From NCBI GenBank assembly GCA_021848465.1, contig JAJZUP010000001.1, positions 310,001-374,000 on the forward strand: DNA of 64,000 nt, given 5' to 3'. Positions 17,490-26,335 of this stretch are shown here, one piece after another. Each line of letters opens with the position of its first letter. The first letter of the stretch is position 1. Origin of the DNA: Pseudomonadota bacterium (GTDB taxonomy: Bacteria; Pseudomonadota; Gammaproteobacteria; Burkholderiales; Gallionellaceae). The position numbers were made by a program, and so were the translations under genes. The notes under the pieces are model-generated. The model did not search any database, was not told the DNA's origin, and saw nothing but the letters and a program-made list of their open reading frames with translations.

Positions 17490-19478
17490 TTAGCAGTCGG
17501 AAGGATTGAAGCAGATCTGGTCGCGCCCGGAGTCCTTGGCCAGGTACATCGCGCGGTCAGCCTGTTTCAGAAGCTCCTCTTTGCTGACGGTATTGCCCTG
17601 GTAGACGGTGATGCCAATACTGACTGAACATTGATGGGTCACTGTTTCAGCCGGAATGGGGTCGGTGTGCGGAGTGAGTTGATACGGGCGGGACAATGCC
17701 ACCCGGATTTTTTCGGCGACATTGCGTGCCTGCACAATGGAATTGTCCTTGTCCTGATCCAGCTCGTACAGCACAACCAGGAATTCATCCCCCCCTAGGC
17801 GCGCAACCGTATCGATATTGCGCAGGCAGGCTTTCAGGCGGCTGGCTACCTCGATGAGCAGCAAATCCCCGATGTCATGGCCATACATGTCGTTCAGTGG
17901 CTTGAAGTTGTCCAGGTCGAGGAACATCACGGCGCCGAAGAAATGGCTGCGCTTGCTTGCCGCCATGGCTTGCTCGAGGCGATCAGATAACAGCCGGCGG
18001 TTGGGCAGCTTGGTTAATGGGTCATAAAAAGCCAACTTGCGGATTTGTTCCTCCAGTTTCTTGCGGTCGGAGATATCGCGGGCCGAGTAAAAAGCCAGTT
18101 TTTGTTCATTCAGTTCCAAGGGGCGGCCGCTCACCTCGACATCGATGATGGTGCCATCCTTGCGCACGTGCCGCGTTTCGAACTGGCTGCGTTCGGGATG
18201 TTCAAATTGCTCCTTGAATACCCGGGTCAGTTCGGGTTCCTTGATGCCGACATCCCACTGGTGGAAATTCATGCCCAAGATCTCCTCGCGGGTATAGCCC
18301 AGCATGGAACAGAACGAATCGCTGGCTTCGATGACATTGCCGTTGATGTCTAGGATGTGGATGCCGTCACTGGCGTTATGCAGCAGGGCCAGGTTTTTCT
18401 GGTTTTCAATGCGCAAGCCGTCGGTCATCTGGCGTGCCAGTTGCAGAGCGCGGCGGCGCTCGTTCATCAGCACCCAGGCCAGGGCATAGAACAGCAGACT
18501 CAAGGTTATGCCGGCAATGGCGATGGTCAGTGACTGATGATTGCCGAAATGACTTTCCAGCGGCGGCATCGAATACATGAGCAGCGTCCAGGTGTGGCCA
18601 CCAAAATTCAGCTCGCTGGTACTGGAGAGCGCACTGGTGCGGTAGTCGTGGTTGCGGTTCGAGTCGTACATCAGCGTGGCAGGGGAAATCGTTGTGCCAT
18701 CGTAGATTTCAATGTCCAGGTCATTCGCACGCTCGCCATACATGCCGTGGGCCAGATCATCCATGCGGAATGGCGAGTACACCCAGCCAATGATATTTTT
18801 CCTGCGCTCTTCCAGCGTGCCCTGCGGGGCGCCGGGCTTGTAGAGCGGCAGGTAAATCAGAAAGCCGGCCTGCCGGGCCTTGTCGGTTTCCTGCACCAGC
18901 AAAACTTTTCCGGACATGCTGGCGTTGCCAGTATCGCGCGCGCGCTCCATGGCCTGGTGACGCACGGCTTCCGAAAACATGTCAAAACCGAAGGCGCGCA
19001 GGTTGCGCCCATAAAAGGGCTCGAGGTAAATGACCGAGGTATAGATGTTGCGCGGCGTCTGCGGCCAAACCGTGTATTCAGGATGGCCGGTTTCCTTGCG
19101 TATCCGCGCGATATGGGTTTGCAAATCATGCGGAGGGACGATCAGGGAAAACCCGACCCCCTGGATACCCGGATAGTTTTCATCTAGTTTCAGGTTGGCA
19201 ACGTAATTTTGAAACTCTTGGCGCGTAACTTGTTGAGATGCACGAAACAAAGCTTGCGCCCCGCGCAGCACCTGGTTTTGGGCCAGGATGCGCTGCTCCG
19301 TCAGCGTGGCAGCCTGGCGCACACGGAAATCAAAATACTCATGCAAGGTATTGTGTACTTGCGCGCGCGAATAACTCCACAACGACCAAGTGGCGGCGAG
19401 CGATAACAGAAGGATCAGCCAAGGCAACAGCCCGGCCGGGAAAGATCGCAACTGCAAATCATCCGTTCTGGCACTCAT
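17490..19478 (-). CDS. CHASE-PAS-GGDEF membrane diguanylate cyclase
   Basis: A 662-residue signalling protein. An N-terminal helix (about 15-35) and a second helix (about 315-340) flank a periplasmic CHASE domain (GFSLIVPP, EYTVWPQ, YLEPFYGRN). A PAS/PAC unit follows (about 365-480), then a GGDEF domain with an intact GGDEF signature at about 562-566. An RxxD inhibitory site (RNID) lies five residues before it. No EAL domain is present, so it should make cyclic di-GMP with product inhibition. The ligand of the CHASE domain is unknown. It stands alone between petA and mogA. Confidence 0.93.
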   Translation of the reverse strand: MSARTDDLQLRSFPAGLLPWLILLLSLAATWSLWSYSRAQVHNTLHEYFDFRVRQAATLTEQRILAQNQVLRGAQALFRASQQVTRQEFQNYVANLKLDENYPGIQGVGFSLIVPPHDLQTHIARIRKETGHPEYTVWPQTPRNIYTSVIYLEPFYGRNLRAFGFDMFSEAVRHQAMERARDTGNASMSGKVLLVQETDKARQAGFLIYLPLYKPGAPQGTLEERRKNIIGWVYSPFRMDDLAHGMYGERANDLDIEIYDGTTISPATLMYDSNRNHDYRTSALSSTSELNFGGHTWTLLMYSMPPLESHFGNHQSLTIAIAGITLSLLFYALAWVLMNERRRALQLARQMTDGLRIENQKNLALLHNASDGIHILDINGNVIEASDSFCSMLGYTREEILGMNFHQWDVGIKEPELTRVFKEQFEHPERSQFETRHVRKDGTIIDVEVSGRPLELNEQKLAFYSARDISDRKKLEEQIRKLAFYDPLTKLPNRRLLSDRLEQAMAASKRSHFFGAVMFLDLDNFKPLNDMYGHDIGDLLLIEVASRLKACLRNIDTVARLGGDEFLVVLYELDQDKDNSIVQARNVAEKIRVALSRPYQLTPHTDPIPAETVTHQCSVSIGITVYQGNTVSKEELLKQADRAMYLAKDSGRDQICFNPSDC

Positions 19479-19625
19479 TTCTGCGCGGATCGCTTTTATC
19501 GTGCAATGAAATTATTTTATGTGCGGAATATACATGTAATGCGATGAATAATAAATCTTTGCCCGCCGGAGGTGCGGCAAGCCGGGCGGGGCTGCCCCGG
19601 CGTGATTGGGCGAGCGCGCTAAAGC

Positions 19626-20171
19626 CTACTTCTTCTTTGCATGGGCCGGGCGGAAAACCGCGCATTGCGCGGCATCGGCCTCCAGCCAGGCACCCTCGAT
19701 CAAATCCAGGCAATAGGGAATGGCCGGGAATACGGCATTCAGGCAATCGTCAATCGCAGAGGGCTTGCCGGGCAGGTTCACGATCAGCGACTTGCCGCGG
19801 ATGCCGGCAGTCTGCCGCGACAGGATCGCGGTCGGCACAACCTTCAGCGAAGCCGCGCGCATCAATTCGCCAAAGCCCGGCATCATCTTTTCGCACACCG
19901 CTTCGGTGGCCTCAGGTGTGACATCGCGCAACGCCGGCCCGGTGCCGCCGGTGGTAACGATCAGGCTGCAAGCCTCTTCATCGGCCAACTCAATCAGGGT
20001 CTGCTCAATCAACGGTTGTTCATCGGGAATAACGCGCGCGACGGCTTCCCATTCGCAGCTCAACACCCGCGCAAACCAGGCCTGTATTGCCGGGCCGCCC
20101 TTGTCCTCGTATTCGCCGCGGCTGGCGCGGTCGGAAATGGTCACGATACCAATGCGTGCTTTCATCTTCAT
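19626..20171 (-). CDS. mogA: Molybdopterin adenylyltransferase
   Basis: Adenylates molybdopterin before molybdate insertion by MoeA. It has the MogA start (IGIVTISDRASRGEYEDKGG), the TTGGTGPALRDVTPEAT signature, and the SRQTAGIRGKSLIVNLPGKP end motif. 181 residues is the normal length. It overlaps moeA by 4 bases and is the last gene of the mobB-mobA-moeA-mogA run. Confidence 0.96.
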   Translation of the reverse strand: MKMKARIGIVTISDRASRGEYEDKGGPAIQAWFARVLSCEWEAVARVIPDEQPLIEQTLIELADEEACSLIVTTGGTGPALRDVTPEATEAVCEKMMPGFGELMRAASLKVVPTAILSRQTAGIRGKSLIVNLPGKPSAIDDCLNAVFPAIPYCLDLIEGAWLEADAAQCAVFRPAHAKKK

Positions 20172-21406
20172 TCTCCCGCAGGGCTGGATTGGAATGCGGT
20201 GCCGTCGAGCAGCTGCACCAGCGCCGTGTCACCCGCTGCAAAACCGTTGCTTGCGGCCGGGATGATCAGCAAGCCTTCGGCATGCGCCATCGAAGACAGG
20301 ATGCCGCTGCCCTGTGCACCGGTCGAAGTTGCGATATAGGTATCGCCCTCCTGCCGCAACGTCACCCGCACGAATTCGCTGCGCCCCGGCCTGTGCTTGA
20401 TCGCATGGGCAAGCCGCGCGTTGAGCGTGCGCCGGTACAGTCGTGGCAGGCCCGACATGCAGCGCAGGGCCGGCGCGACGAATTGTTCGAAGCAGACCAT
20501 GCTGGAAACCGGGTTGCCCGGCAAGCCGAATACCCAGGTCAGCGGTGCGGTGCCAAACGCCATGGGATGCCCCGGCTTCATCGCCACACCCCAAAATTTC
20601 ATTTGCACCCCAAGCTGCTCCAGCGTCGGGCGCACAAAATCATGCACGCCCACCGAGGTGCCGCCGGACACCAGCAGCGCGTCGAATTGCAGGCCGCGTT
20701 GCAGCATCTCGCGCAGATGCTCCGGACGGTCGCGCGCGATGCCGAGCAGGACCGGCTCAATGCCCAGCGCCTGTACCTGGGCCATCAGCGCATAGCTGTT
20801 CGCATCCGGTATCTTGTTTGCATCGAAGGGCTCATCCAGTCCCTCCAGCTCATCGCCGGTGGAAAGGATCGCTACGCGCGGCCGGCGATACACCGCAACC
20901 TGCGCGCGCTTTACCATTGCCAGCAAGCCCACCGCTCCCGGCGTGAGTTCGGTTCCGCGCGGCAAAATCGTTGCGCCGCAGCGCATGCTCTCGCCGCGAT
21001 CGCGGATGTCATTGCGCGGTTTTACCGGCACGTTGATTTGTACTGTGTCGGCGGTCAGGGCTTGCGTATCCTCCACCCGGATCACCGCATCCGCGCCTTG
21101 CGGCACGGGCGCGCCGGTCATGATGCGGGCGCACTGTCCGGCCTGTACGGTGCAGGTCGGCAGGTCGCCCGCCTTGATGTCGGCGATGACCTTCAGCACT
21201 GTCGGCGATTGCGTCACGTCGGCGCTGCGCAATGCATAGCCGTCCATCGCCGAAACATCGTAAGGCGGCTGGTCGCGGTTGGCCTGCACATCTTCGGCCA
21301 GGGTGCGGCCGAGCGCCTGTTGCAAAGGCACCTCTTCGCTGCCGAGTTGCCGGATTGTTTCCAGGATGCAGCGTTGTGCATCCGCAACTGATAAGCCTTC
21401 CATCAT
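20168..21406 (-). CDS. moeA: Molybdopterin molybdenumtransferase
   Basis: Inserts molybdate into adenylated molybdopterin. Visible motifs are the N-terminal DVSAMDGYALR, IMTGAPVPQGADAVIRVE, and the MogA-like SGGTSVGVHDF domain with GLPGNPVSSMVCFE. At 412 residues it is a normal MoeA. The start at 21406 (MMEGLSVADA) overlaps the mobA stop, and GAGG lies just upstream. Confidence 0.96.
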   Translation of the reverse strand: MMEGLSVADAQRCILETIRQLGSEEVPLQQALGRTLAEDVQANRDQPPYDVSAMDGYALRSADVTQSPTVLKVIADIKAGDLPTCTVQAGQCARIMTGAPVPQGADAVIRVEDTQALTADTVQINVPVKPRNDIRDRGESMRCGATILPRGTELTPGAVGLLAMVKRAQVAVYRRPRVAILSTGDELEGLDEPFDANKIPDANSYALMAQVQALGIEPVLLGIARDRPEHLREMLQRGLQFDALLVSGGTSVGVHDFVRPTLEQLGVQMKFWGVAMKPGHPMAFGTAPLTWVFGLPGNPVSSMVCFEQFVAPALRCMSGLPRLYRRTLNARLAHAIKHRPGRSEFVRVTLRQEGDTYIATSTGAQGSGILSSMAHAEGLLIIPAASNGFAAGDTALVQLLDGTAFQSSPAGE

Positions 21407-21987
21407 TTCCTCATCGTGGTGGCCGCCGCCCATTCCTGCGGCGTGTCCAGGTCAAAAAAACTGTGCAGCGCTGCGTCAAACTGGCGCAGCCCGCTTTCAT
21501 CCGCATAGCGTACCGTCAATTTATCGAGTGCGCCGCGCAGACTCAATGCCCTCGCATCCAGGCAAGCTTGCAGCAGCGGGAGCGCATCGCGCCGGTAAAA
21601 AGCGGCCAGAGGCTGCGGGTGGGCGCCGACACGCGGCACCACTGCCTGGTGTCCGGCGCGCAAGCTCGCCAAATATTGCACCAGTTCGGGCGCGATAAAC
21701 GGCATGTCGCATGCCACCGCAAAAACCCAGCCGGTGTCCGCTGCCGCAAGCCCGGCAACCAGGCCGGCCAGCGGACCGCTACCGGGCTGCGCATCGCATA
21801 CCTGCGCATACGGCACCCCGGCGCGCGGCTGGCGCACGCTGACCAGCACCTTGGGAAAAAGCGCCTGCATCGCTGTCGCAACCTGCTCCAGCAGCGTCCT
21901 GCCGTCCAGCAGCAATTCAGCCTTGTCCTGTCCCATGCGGCGCGAACCGCCCCCGGCCAGGATCAGCGCAGTGCAATCTTCGATCAT
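21403..21987 (-). CDS. mobA: Molybdenum cofactor guanylyltransferase
   Basis: Attaches GMP to Mo-molybdopterin, producing the guanine dinucleotide cofactor used by DMSO-reductase-family enzymes such as SoeA in this window. The nucleotide-binding start LILAGGGSRRMGQDKAEL is complete, and AVACDMPFI is the metal-binding segment. 194 residues. It overlaps moeA by 4 bases and starts one base after mobB stops. Confidence 0.95.
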   Translation of the reverse strand: MIEDCTALILAGGGSRRMGQDKAELLLDGRTLLEQVATAMQALFPKVLVSVRQPRAGVPYAQVCDAQPGSGPLAGLVAGLAAADTGWVFAVACDMPFIAPELVQYLASLRAGHQAVVPRVGAHPQPLAAFYRRDALPLLQACLDARALSLRGALDKLTVRYADESGLRQFDAALHSFFDLDTPQEWAAATTMRK

Positions 21988-21988
21988 C

Positions 21989-22522
21989 TCATTTATCCGT
22001 TCGTTCTGAGCCCGTCGAAGGGTGAGCGGATGCCGACTCAGCCTGCATCAAAATGAAATTCGCGATGCCGTTCACATCGTCGAGCGCGAAATGCGGCGAC
22101 TGCGGATACACCTCGTCCATGTCGGTCACGATCGCAATCAGCCCATCCGCAAGTGTGCAGCGCGGCGGTTTGCCGCACGCGCGGCGCAGCACCTCGATTT
22201 TCATGCCGGGTGCGTTTGAAAATCCCTCGGCCAGCACTAGGTCTGCATCCGCCATGAAACGCTGCGCCAGTTGTTGCGGCTCGCGTTGCTCCACCTGCGC
22301 GGCGACCAGTTGTATTCCTTCCCCCGTCACCAGCATGCTCAGCGCCGCCCCCGCCTGCGTGTAGCGCCAGCTATCCTTGCCCGGCGTGTCGAGCTGCACC
22401 GTGTGGTGCGCATGCTTGAGGGTCGCCACGCGCAGCCCGCGTCGCGTCAATTCAGCAACGAGTTTTTCGGTCAGCGTGGTTTTGCCGCTGCCGGAGTGGC
22501 CGACGATGGAGAAGAAGTTCAT
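21989..22522 (-). CDS. mobB: Molybdopterin-guanine dinucleotide biosynthesis protein B
   Basis: GTP-binding accessory protein for MobA. Walker A is GHSGSGKTTL at about residues 8-17, and the KHAHHTVQLDTPGKDSWRYTQAGA segment is typical. The start at 22522 (MNFFSIVGHSG) gives 177 residues. The last dozen residues (HPSTGSERTDK) are encoded by a palindromic intergenic-type repeat at 21997-22029, so the natural C-terminus seems to have been replaced by repeat-derived sequence. Confidence 0.93.
   Translation of the reverse strand: MNFFSIVGHSGSGKTTLTEKLVAELTRRGLRVATLKHAHHTVQLDTPGKDSWRYTQAGAALSMLVTGEGIQLVAAQVEQREPQQLAQRFMADADLVLAEGFSNAPGMKIEVLRRACGKPPRCTLADGLIAIVTDMDEVYPQSPHFALDDVNGIANFILMQAESASAHPSTGSERTDK
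21997..22029. repeat. REP-like palindromic element at the mobB 3' end
   Basis: CCGTTCGTTCTGAGCCCGTC and the following GAAGGGTGAGCGG form an imperfect palindrome. It resembles the widespread GTTCGTCCTGAGCTTGTCGAA-type extragenic repeats of environmental bacteria. It lies inside the last codons of mobB. Confidence 0.65.
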
Positions 22523-22616
22523 TGAAAATGGTGAATTGAGTATCGAAATTTTTAGTGAGATAAATCTCACACCTTACTAAGGGTAGCCTTATTGGTTATG
22601 GCGTTCTTCCTACAGA

Positions 22617-23360
22617 CTATATTCGGAGAAGTTCGCGCACTCTTTTGCGGTACTCCTGATGGGAATCAAGAACGTTTTGACTAAATTTCTTGATTTCAGG
22701 CTGTTTAGCATCAAGATTCCCATCGCTAAGAACAGATGCAAGCGTGGAAAGCTTATTCACAAAGCTGACATGCGCTGATTCGATTTCAGGATTGATAAAC
22801 TTGCCTTCAACGGTATCAACTTTATTCAAATAGTTTCTTATTGAATGATCTAGGTTGTTATGAATAGCACCGTTTTGAACATCATTCATCCACCTAACAA
22901 AGTTTTCTCCGGCGAGAATATCTTGGTAACTTTTTGCCAATGCAATGTCAGTTAGCATTGATTGGTCCGTCATATTTTTAAGTTCAATTTCTATTAATTG
23001 CGATTGTCTTTGAGCAATTAGCTTACGCCGCCCAATTTCTCGTTCTCGTTCTTGTGTATGGAATTCATTTCGAGCTCGTTTTCCAAATGATGAAAGAAAA
23101 GCAACTGAAAGCTCAAACCAAGGAAATACAATTACATAAGTCATTGCAAAAATAACGCTATTCAATACGTTCTGAATCGAGCTATTCCCCTCAACAAATG
23201 CAATAGCCTCCATTGAATTCGGGTTTTCAGTGAAAAAGTACAAAATAATTTTCCAATGAAAGGCGGCGAACGAGAAAAACAATACGCCCCAAATGGGGCT
23301 TCGATATCTCGCTGCGATTTCATCTTTGAGCGAAGTAGCAAAATCAACAAATGTCGTCAT
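22617..23360 (-). CDS. AT-rich orphan membrane protein with coiled coil
   Basis: A 247-residue protein of unknown function. It has two likely membrane helices (about 24-44 and 63-88), then a charged helical segment (RNEFHTQEREREIGRRKLIAQRQSQLIEIELKNM) likely to form a coiled coil, and a helical C-terminal domain. The gene is clearly more AT-rich than the molybdenum cofactor genes on both sides and breaks their series, so recent insertion is likely. There is no transposase or obvious target duplication. The overall shape (N-terminal membrane helices, C-terminal helical domain) would suit a defence or stress protein but I do not recognise it. Confidence 0.6.
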   Translation of the reverse strand: MTTFVDFATSLKDEIAARYRSPIWGVLFFSFAAFHWKIILYFFTENPNSMEAIAFVEGNSSIQNVLNSVIFAMTYVIVFPWFELSVAFLSSFGKRARNEFHTQEREREIGRRKLIAQRQSQLIEIELKNMTDQSMLTDIALAKSYQDILAGENFVRWMNDVQNGAIHNNLDHSIRNYLNKVDTVEGKFINPEIESAHVSFVNKLSTLASVLSDGNLDAKQPEIKKFSQNVLDSHQEYRKRVRELLRI

Positions 23361-23413
23361 AGTTTTTACGGATTAAGTAAAACTGATTACAACAATTCTA
23401 ATTCAATTACTAT

Positions 23414-23839
23414 TCACGGATGCTGCGTAACCCACGCTTCGCCCTCCGGGGTAATCTCTTTCTTCCAGATCGGTACGCGCTGCTTCAGCTCGTCGATCAT
23501 CCAGCGGCAGCCATCGAAGGCGGCGGCGCGGTGCTCGGCTCCAGCGGCGATGAAGACGATGTTGTCGCCCGCCTGCACGGTGGTGACGCGGTGCACGATG
23601 CGGGCGTCGAGCAGGCCGAAGCGGGCGATGGCTTCGTTGCGCAGCTTGTTCATTTCGGCCAGCGCCATGCTGCCGTAGGCTTCGAAACTGATTTCGCTGA
23701 CGCTGCGGCCGTCGGAGAAATCGCGCGCGCAGCCGAGAAAGGTGGCGATGCCGCCCATACGGGTGGAGCTGGCTTTCAGTGCGGCGATTTCCTCATCCTG
23801 GGAAAAATCTGCCTGCTGGATGCGAACCGGAGTAGTCAT
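23414..23839 (-). CDS. moaE: Molybdopterin synthase large subunit
   Basis: Catalytic subunit converting precursor Z to molybdopterin with thiocarboxylated MoaD. Family segments are GGIATFLGCARDFSDG, LEFEAYG-like SEISFEAYGSMA, and the HRVTTVQAGDNIVFIAAGAEHRAAAF region. KQRVPIWKKE near the C-terminus holds the catalytic Lys. The start at 23839 (MTTPVRI) follows AGGA at good spacing. 141 residues. It is separated from moaD by a palindromic repeat. Confidence 0.95.
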   Translation of the reverse strand: MTTPVRIQQADFSQDEEIAALKASSTRMGGIATFLGCARDFSDGRSVSEISFEAYGSMALAEMNKLRNEAIARFGLLDARIVHRVTTVQAGDNIVFIAAGAEHRAAAFDGCRWMIDELKQRVPIWKKEITPEGEAWVTQHP

Positions 23840-23875
23840 GTGTCCTGTCATCTTGAAGGTATTGGTAGGATACGT

Positions 23876-23945
23876 GTAGGAGCGGCTTTAGCCGCGAAGC
23901 TCATTCAATTTATACCTGAAATTTCGCGGCTGAAGCCGCTCCTAC
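23876..23945. repeat. REP/BIME pair between moaE and moaD
   Basis: Two 23-base arms (23876-23898 and 23923-23945) are inverted copies with one mismatch. Each arm has its own small hairpin (GCGGCTT-A-GCCGC type). The GTAGGAGCGGCTTTAGCCGC motif is typical of REP sequences mobilised by RAYT transposases. A decayed relative lies at 59378-59516. Confidence 0.85.
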
Positions 23946-23957
23946 GACAAACCATTT

Positions 23958-24197
23958 TTACCCACCGGAAAATTTTGCCATCAGCGCGACCTCGTCGCCG
24001 TCACGTAACAGGGTTTGCCGATCCTGCACCTGCTCCTGATTGACCGCAATGAAGCTGACCATATCCAGCGCGCCGGGGTGCTGTGCCGCGATCCTGGCGA
24101 TGATGTCACTGACGGTGATTCCGGGTGTAGCTTCGAACGACATTTCCCGGGTCTGGATGCGATCCGCCACCGGTCCGAAGAACAATACCTTGATCAT
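23958..24197 (-). CDS. moaD: Molybdopterin synthase sulfur carrier subunit
   Basis: Ubiquitin-like 79-residue protein ending in the required Gly-Gly (AKFSGG), which is thiocarboxylated to donate sulfur to MoaE. VLFFGPVADRI and the AVNQEQV and GDEVALM parts fit the family. Its ribosome site (GAGGGTGA) borders a palindromic element that lies between it and moaC. Confidence 0.94.
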   Translation of the reverse strand: MIKVLFFGPVADRIQTREMSFEATPGITVSDIIARIAAQHPGALDMVSFIAVNQEQVQDRQTLLRDGDEVALMAKFSGG

Positions 24198-24206
24198 TTC
24201 ACCCTC

Positions 24207-24349
24207 GAGTTTGTAGAAGAATCCGTTGCGAGCGACGACAGGTCAGGGACGCCCGGAGCGCAGACACCGGAACGTACAGTTAGTACATGAGGATGGCGAG
24301 CACCGCGCAACCGTGAGATGTCGAGCGCAGCAGGATTATTCACAAACTC
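24207..24349. repeat. MITE-like 143-base imperfect palindrome between moaC and moaD
   Basis: Terminal inverted repeats GAGTTTGTAGAAGAATCC (24207-24224) and, on the opposite strand from 24349, GAGTTTGTGAATAATCC. Inner parts remain complementary (GCGAGCGACGACA against TGTCGAGCGCAGC) and the centre is GTACAGTTAGTAC. The element supplies the last codons and stop of moaC. It carries no gene. Confidence 0.7.
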
Positions 24350-24840
24350 TCTCCGCGTTTCCAGATGCCGCTCTTGCCGCCGCGCTTTTCTTCCAGTTGC
24401 ACCTGTTCGATGCGCATGCCGCGGTCAATCGCCTTGCACATGTCATAGATCGTGAGCAGGGCCACATTGGCGGCACATAAAGCTTCCATCTCGACACCGG
24501 TCTGGCCGCTGCAGGTGGCGGTGGCAAGCGCGCGGATGCCGACGCAGCCATGTATGTCCGCAGTATGGATTTCGCTGAATTCGACCGACACGCCGGCAAG
24601 CGCGATGGCGTGGCACATCGGGATGATGTCCGGCGTGTGCTTGGCGGCCATCACCGCGCCGACATCGGCTACCGCCAGCACATTGCCCTTGCCGATCTGG
24701 CCGTCACGGATGCGCTGCAAGGTTTGCGGCTGCATGCGGATGATGCCGCTGGCGATGGCGACGCGCAGTGTGCTGTCCTTGCTGGAAACATCGACCATGC
24801 GGGCGCGGCCGGAGTCGGAAAAATGCGTCAGGTCGGACAA
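24340..24840 (-). CDS. moaC: Cyclic pyranopterin monophosphate synthase
   Basis: Second step of molybdenum cofactor synthesis with MoaA. Family segments: LTHFSDSGRARMVDVS at the start, KHTPDIIPMCHAIALAGVSVEF (substrate pocket) and TGVEMEALCAANVALLTIYDMCKA with the conserved CKAID. 166 residues. The final residues (ESL) and stop lie inside the palindromic element. It begins one base after moaA ends. Confidence 0.96.
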   Translation of the reverse strand: MSDLTHFSDSGRARMVDVSSKDSTLRVAIASGIIRMQPQTLQRIRDGQIGKGNVLAVADVGAVMAAKHTPDIIPMCHAIALAGVSVEFSEIHTADIHGCVGIRALATATCSGQTGVEMEALCAANVALLTIYDMCKAIDRGMRIEQVQLEEKRGGKSGIWKRGESL

Positions 24841-24841
24841 G

Positions 24842-25828
24842 TCAGCCTCCCGTCATCGACATGACGCGCACAATCTTGCCGGGCTGTTCGCGGAATTCGT
24901 GGCGCTCGGGTTTGAGTTCAATCGCCTGGCGGATGGCGGCCTCCAGTTCGGCATCGCTGGCGCCGCCGCGCAGCAGCGGGCGCAAGGGCAGCGCATGCTC
25001 CTGCCCGAGGCACAGGTACAAAGTGCCATCCACCGCCAGGCGTACGCGATTGCACGTTTCGCAAAAGTGCTGCGACAGCGGTGTGATGAAACCGATATTG
25101 AAACGGCCATCCGGCGAGACCAGATAACGCGCCGGCCCGCCGCCGCCGATGATGCCGTCTACCAGGCCGTAACGTTGTTGCAGACGCTGCCGGATCGGCT
25201 GCAGGTCGGTATAGGCGGCGCTGCGGCCGGTTTCGCCTACCGGCATGGTTTCGATCAGGCGCAGCACGAAGCCGTGGCGCGCGCAGAACTCCGCCATGTT
25301 TTCCACTTCGTCCTCATTCACGCCGGCCATCACCACCATGTTGATCTTGATCGGGGTGAAGCCGTTGGTTTTGGCGACCAGCAGTCCTTCAAGGATTTCA
25401 TCCAGTGCGTCGCGCCGGGTGATCTGTTGCAGGCGCTCGCTGCACAGCGAATCCAGGCTGACGTTGAGGCGGCTGACGCCGGCCGCCTTGAGCGCGGCGG
25501 CATGTTTGGCCAGATGGGTGGCATTGGTGCTGAGCGAGAGGTCGCCCACGCCGGGCAGGGCCGCCAGGCGCGCGGCGAGGCCGGGCAGGTTGCGCCGCAG
25601 CAGCGGTTCGCCGCCGGTGATGCGGAAGCGCGAAGTGCCCATGCGTGCGAAGGCGGCAACCACGCGCGTGATCTCGGCGAAATCGAGCCAGTCCGCGGGC
25701 TGCTCATAATCGCTGAATCCCTGCGGCATGCAATAGCTGCAACGCAGGTCGCAACGGTCGGTGACCGACAGCCGCAGGTAGTCGATGCGGCGGCCAAAGC
25801 GGTCTTGCAGTATTGCAGGTGTGTTCAT
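24842..25828 (-). CDS. moaA: GTP 3',8-cyclase (radical SAM)
   Basis: First step of molybdenum cofactor synthesis. The radical SAM cluster motif is CDLRCSYC at about residues 27-34, and the C-terminal cluster includes CETCNRVRL. FRITGGEPLLRRNL is the GGEP motif. The protein ends in Gly-Gly (SMTGG), required for activation by GTP. 328 residues. It lies 68 bases after the last of the dsr-linked small genes, on the same strand. Confidence 0.97.
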   Translation of the reverse strand: MNTPAILQDRFGRRIDYLRLSVTDRCDLRCSYCMPQGFSDYEQPADWLDFAEITRVVAAFARMGTSRFRITGGEPLLRRNLPGLAARLAALPGVGDLSLSTNATHLAKHAAALKAAGVSRLNVSLDSLCSERLQQITRRDALDEILEGLLVAKTNGFTPIKINMVVMAGVNEDEVENMAEFCARHGFVLRLIETMPVGETGRSAAYTDLQPIRQRLQQRYGLVDGIIGGGGPARYLVSPDGRFNIGFITPLSQHFCETCNRVRLAVDGTLYLCLGQEHALPLRPLLRGGASDAELEAAIRQAIELKPERHEFREQPGKIVRVMSMTGG

Positions 25829-25896
25829 CTGTTCAGTGTCGCTAGTGTCTTGACTTCAGTCCAATGCGCCCTGGGTACATTGTAACGATATTGCTT

Positions 25897-26331
25897 TCAG
25901 CCATGGCGCCCTTTGTAATGCAGGCGCGCGGCATGCACGACGGCAGAGTACGGCAAGGCCTCCGGGTCCGGCCAGCGCTGCAGCACGTCATCCATCAGGC
26001 TGTTTGCATCAGCCACATCGGGCGTGCCATGCAGCACATCGTGCAGCCCGCGCAGTCCGCCGCACTGGATGCGCATTTCCTGCGCATGCGGCAACGGCGC
26101 GTCATCATGCAATGTCCCGATGGCAAAGCCGAAATTGTGGCGCAGCAGATCGTGCATTTGCTGGCAACGCTGCTGCGCCAGGCTTTCGTGACAGATGATC
26201 AGTTCGCGTTCGGCCAGGTTGATGCGCCCGGCCAACTGGCAGGCGGCACAGGTTGCCAGCAGGGCCTTGGCAAAGGGGCAGCGTGGGCCTGGAATGGCAG
26301 CGCGGTGCTTGCGGAACTCGTCCTCATCCAT
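25897..26331 (-). CDS. Cysteine-rich conserved protein of unknown function
   Basis: A 144-residue protein that I cannot assign. The N-terminal third has a striking Cys pattern: CPFAKALLATCAACQLAG, then CHESLAQQRC about 16 residues later, with one more Cys near residue 90. The spacing suggests metal or iron-sulfur binding. There is no signal peptide. It follows the 75-residue gene by 4 bases and is part of the downstream tail of the dsr operon, so a sulfur-oxidation or cofactor role is plausible. Confidence 0.65.
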   Translation of the reverse strand: MDEDEFRKHRAAIPGPRCPFAKALLATCAACQLAGRINLAERELIICHESLAQQRCQQMHDLLRHNFGFAIGTLHDDAPLPHAQEMRIQCGGLRGLHDVLHGTPDVADANSLMDDVLQRWPDPEALPYSAVVHAARLHYKGRHG

Positions 26332-26335
26332 GGCT

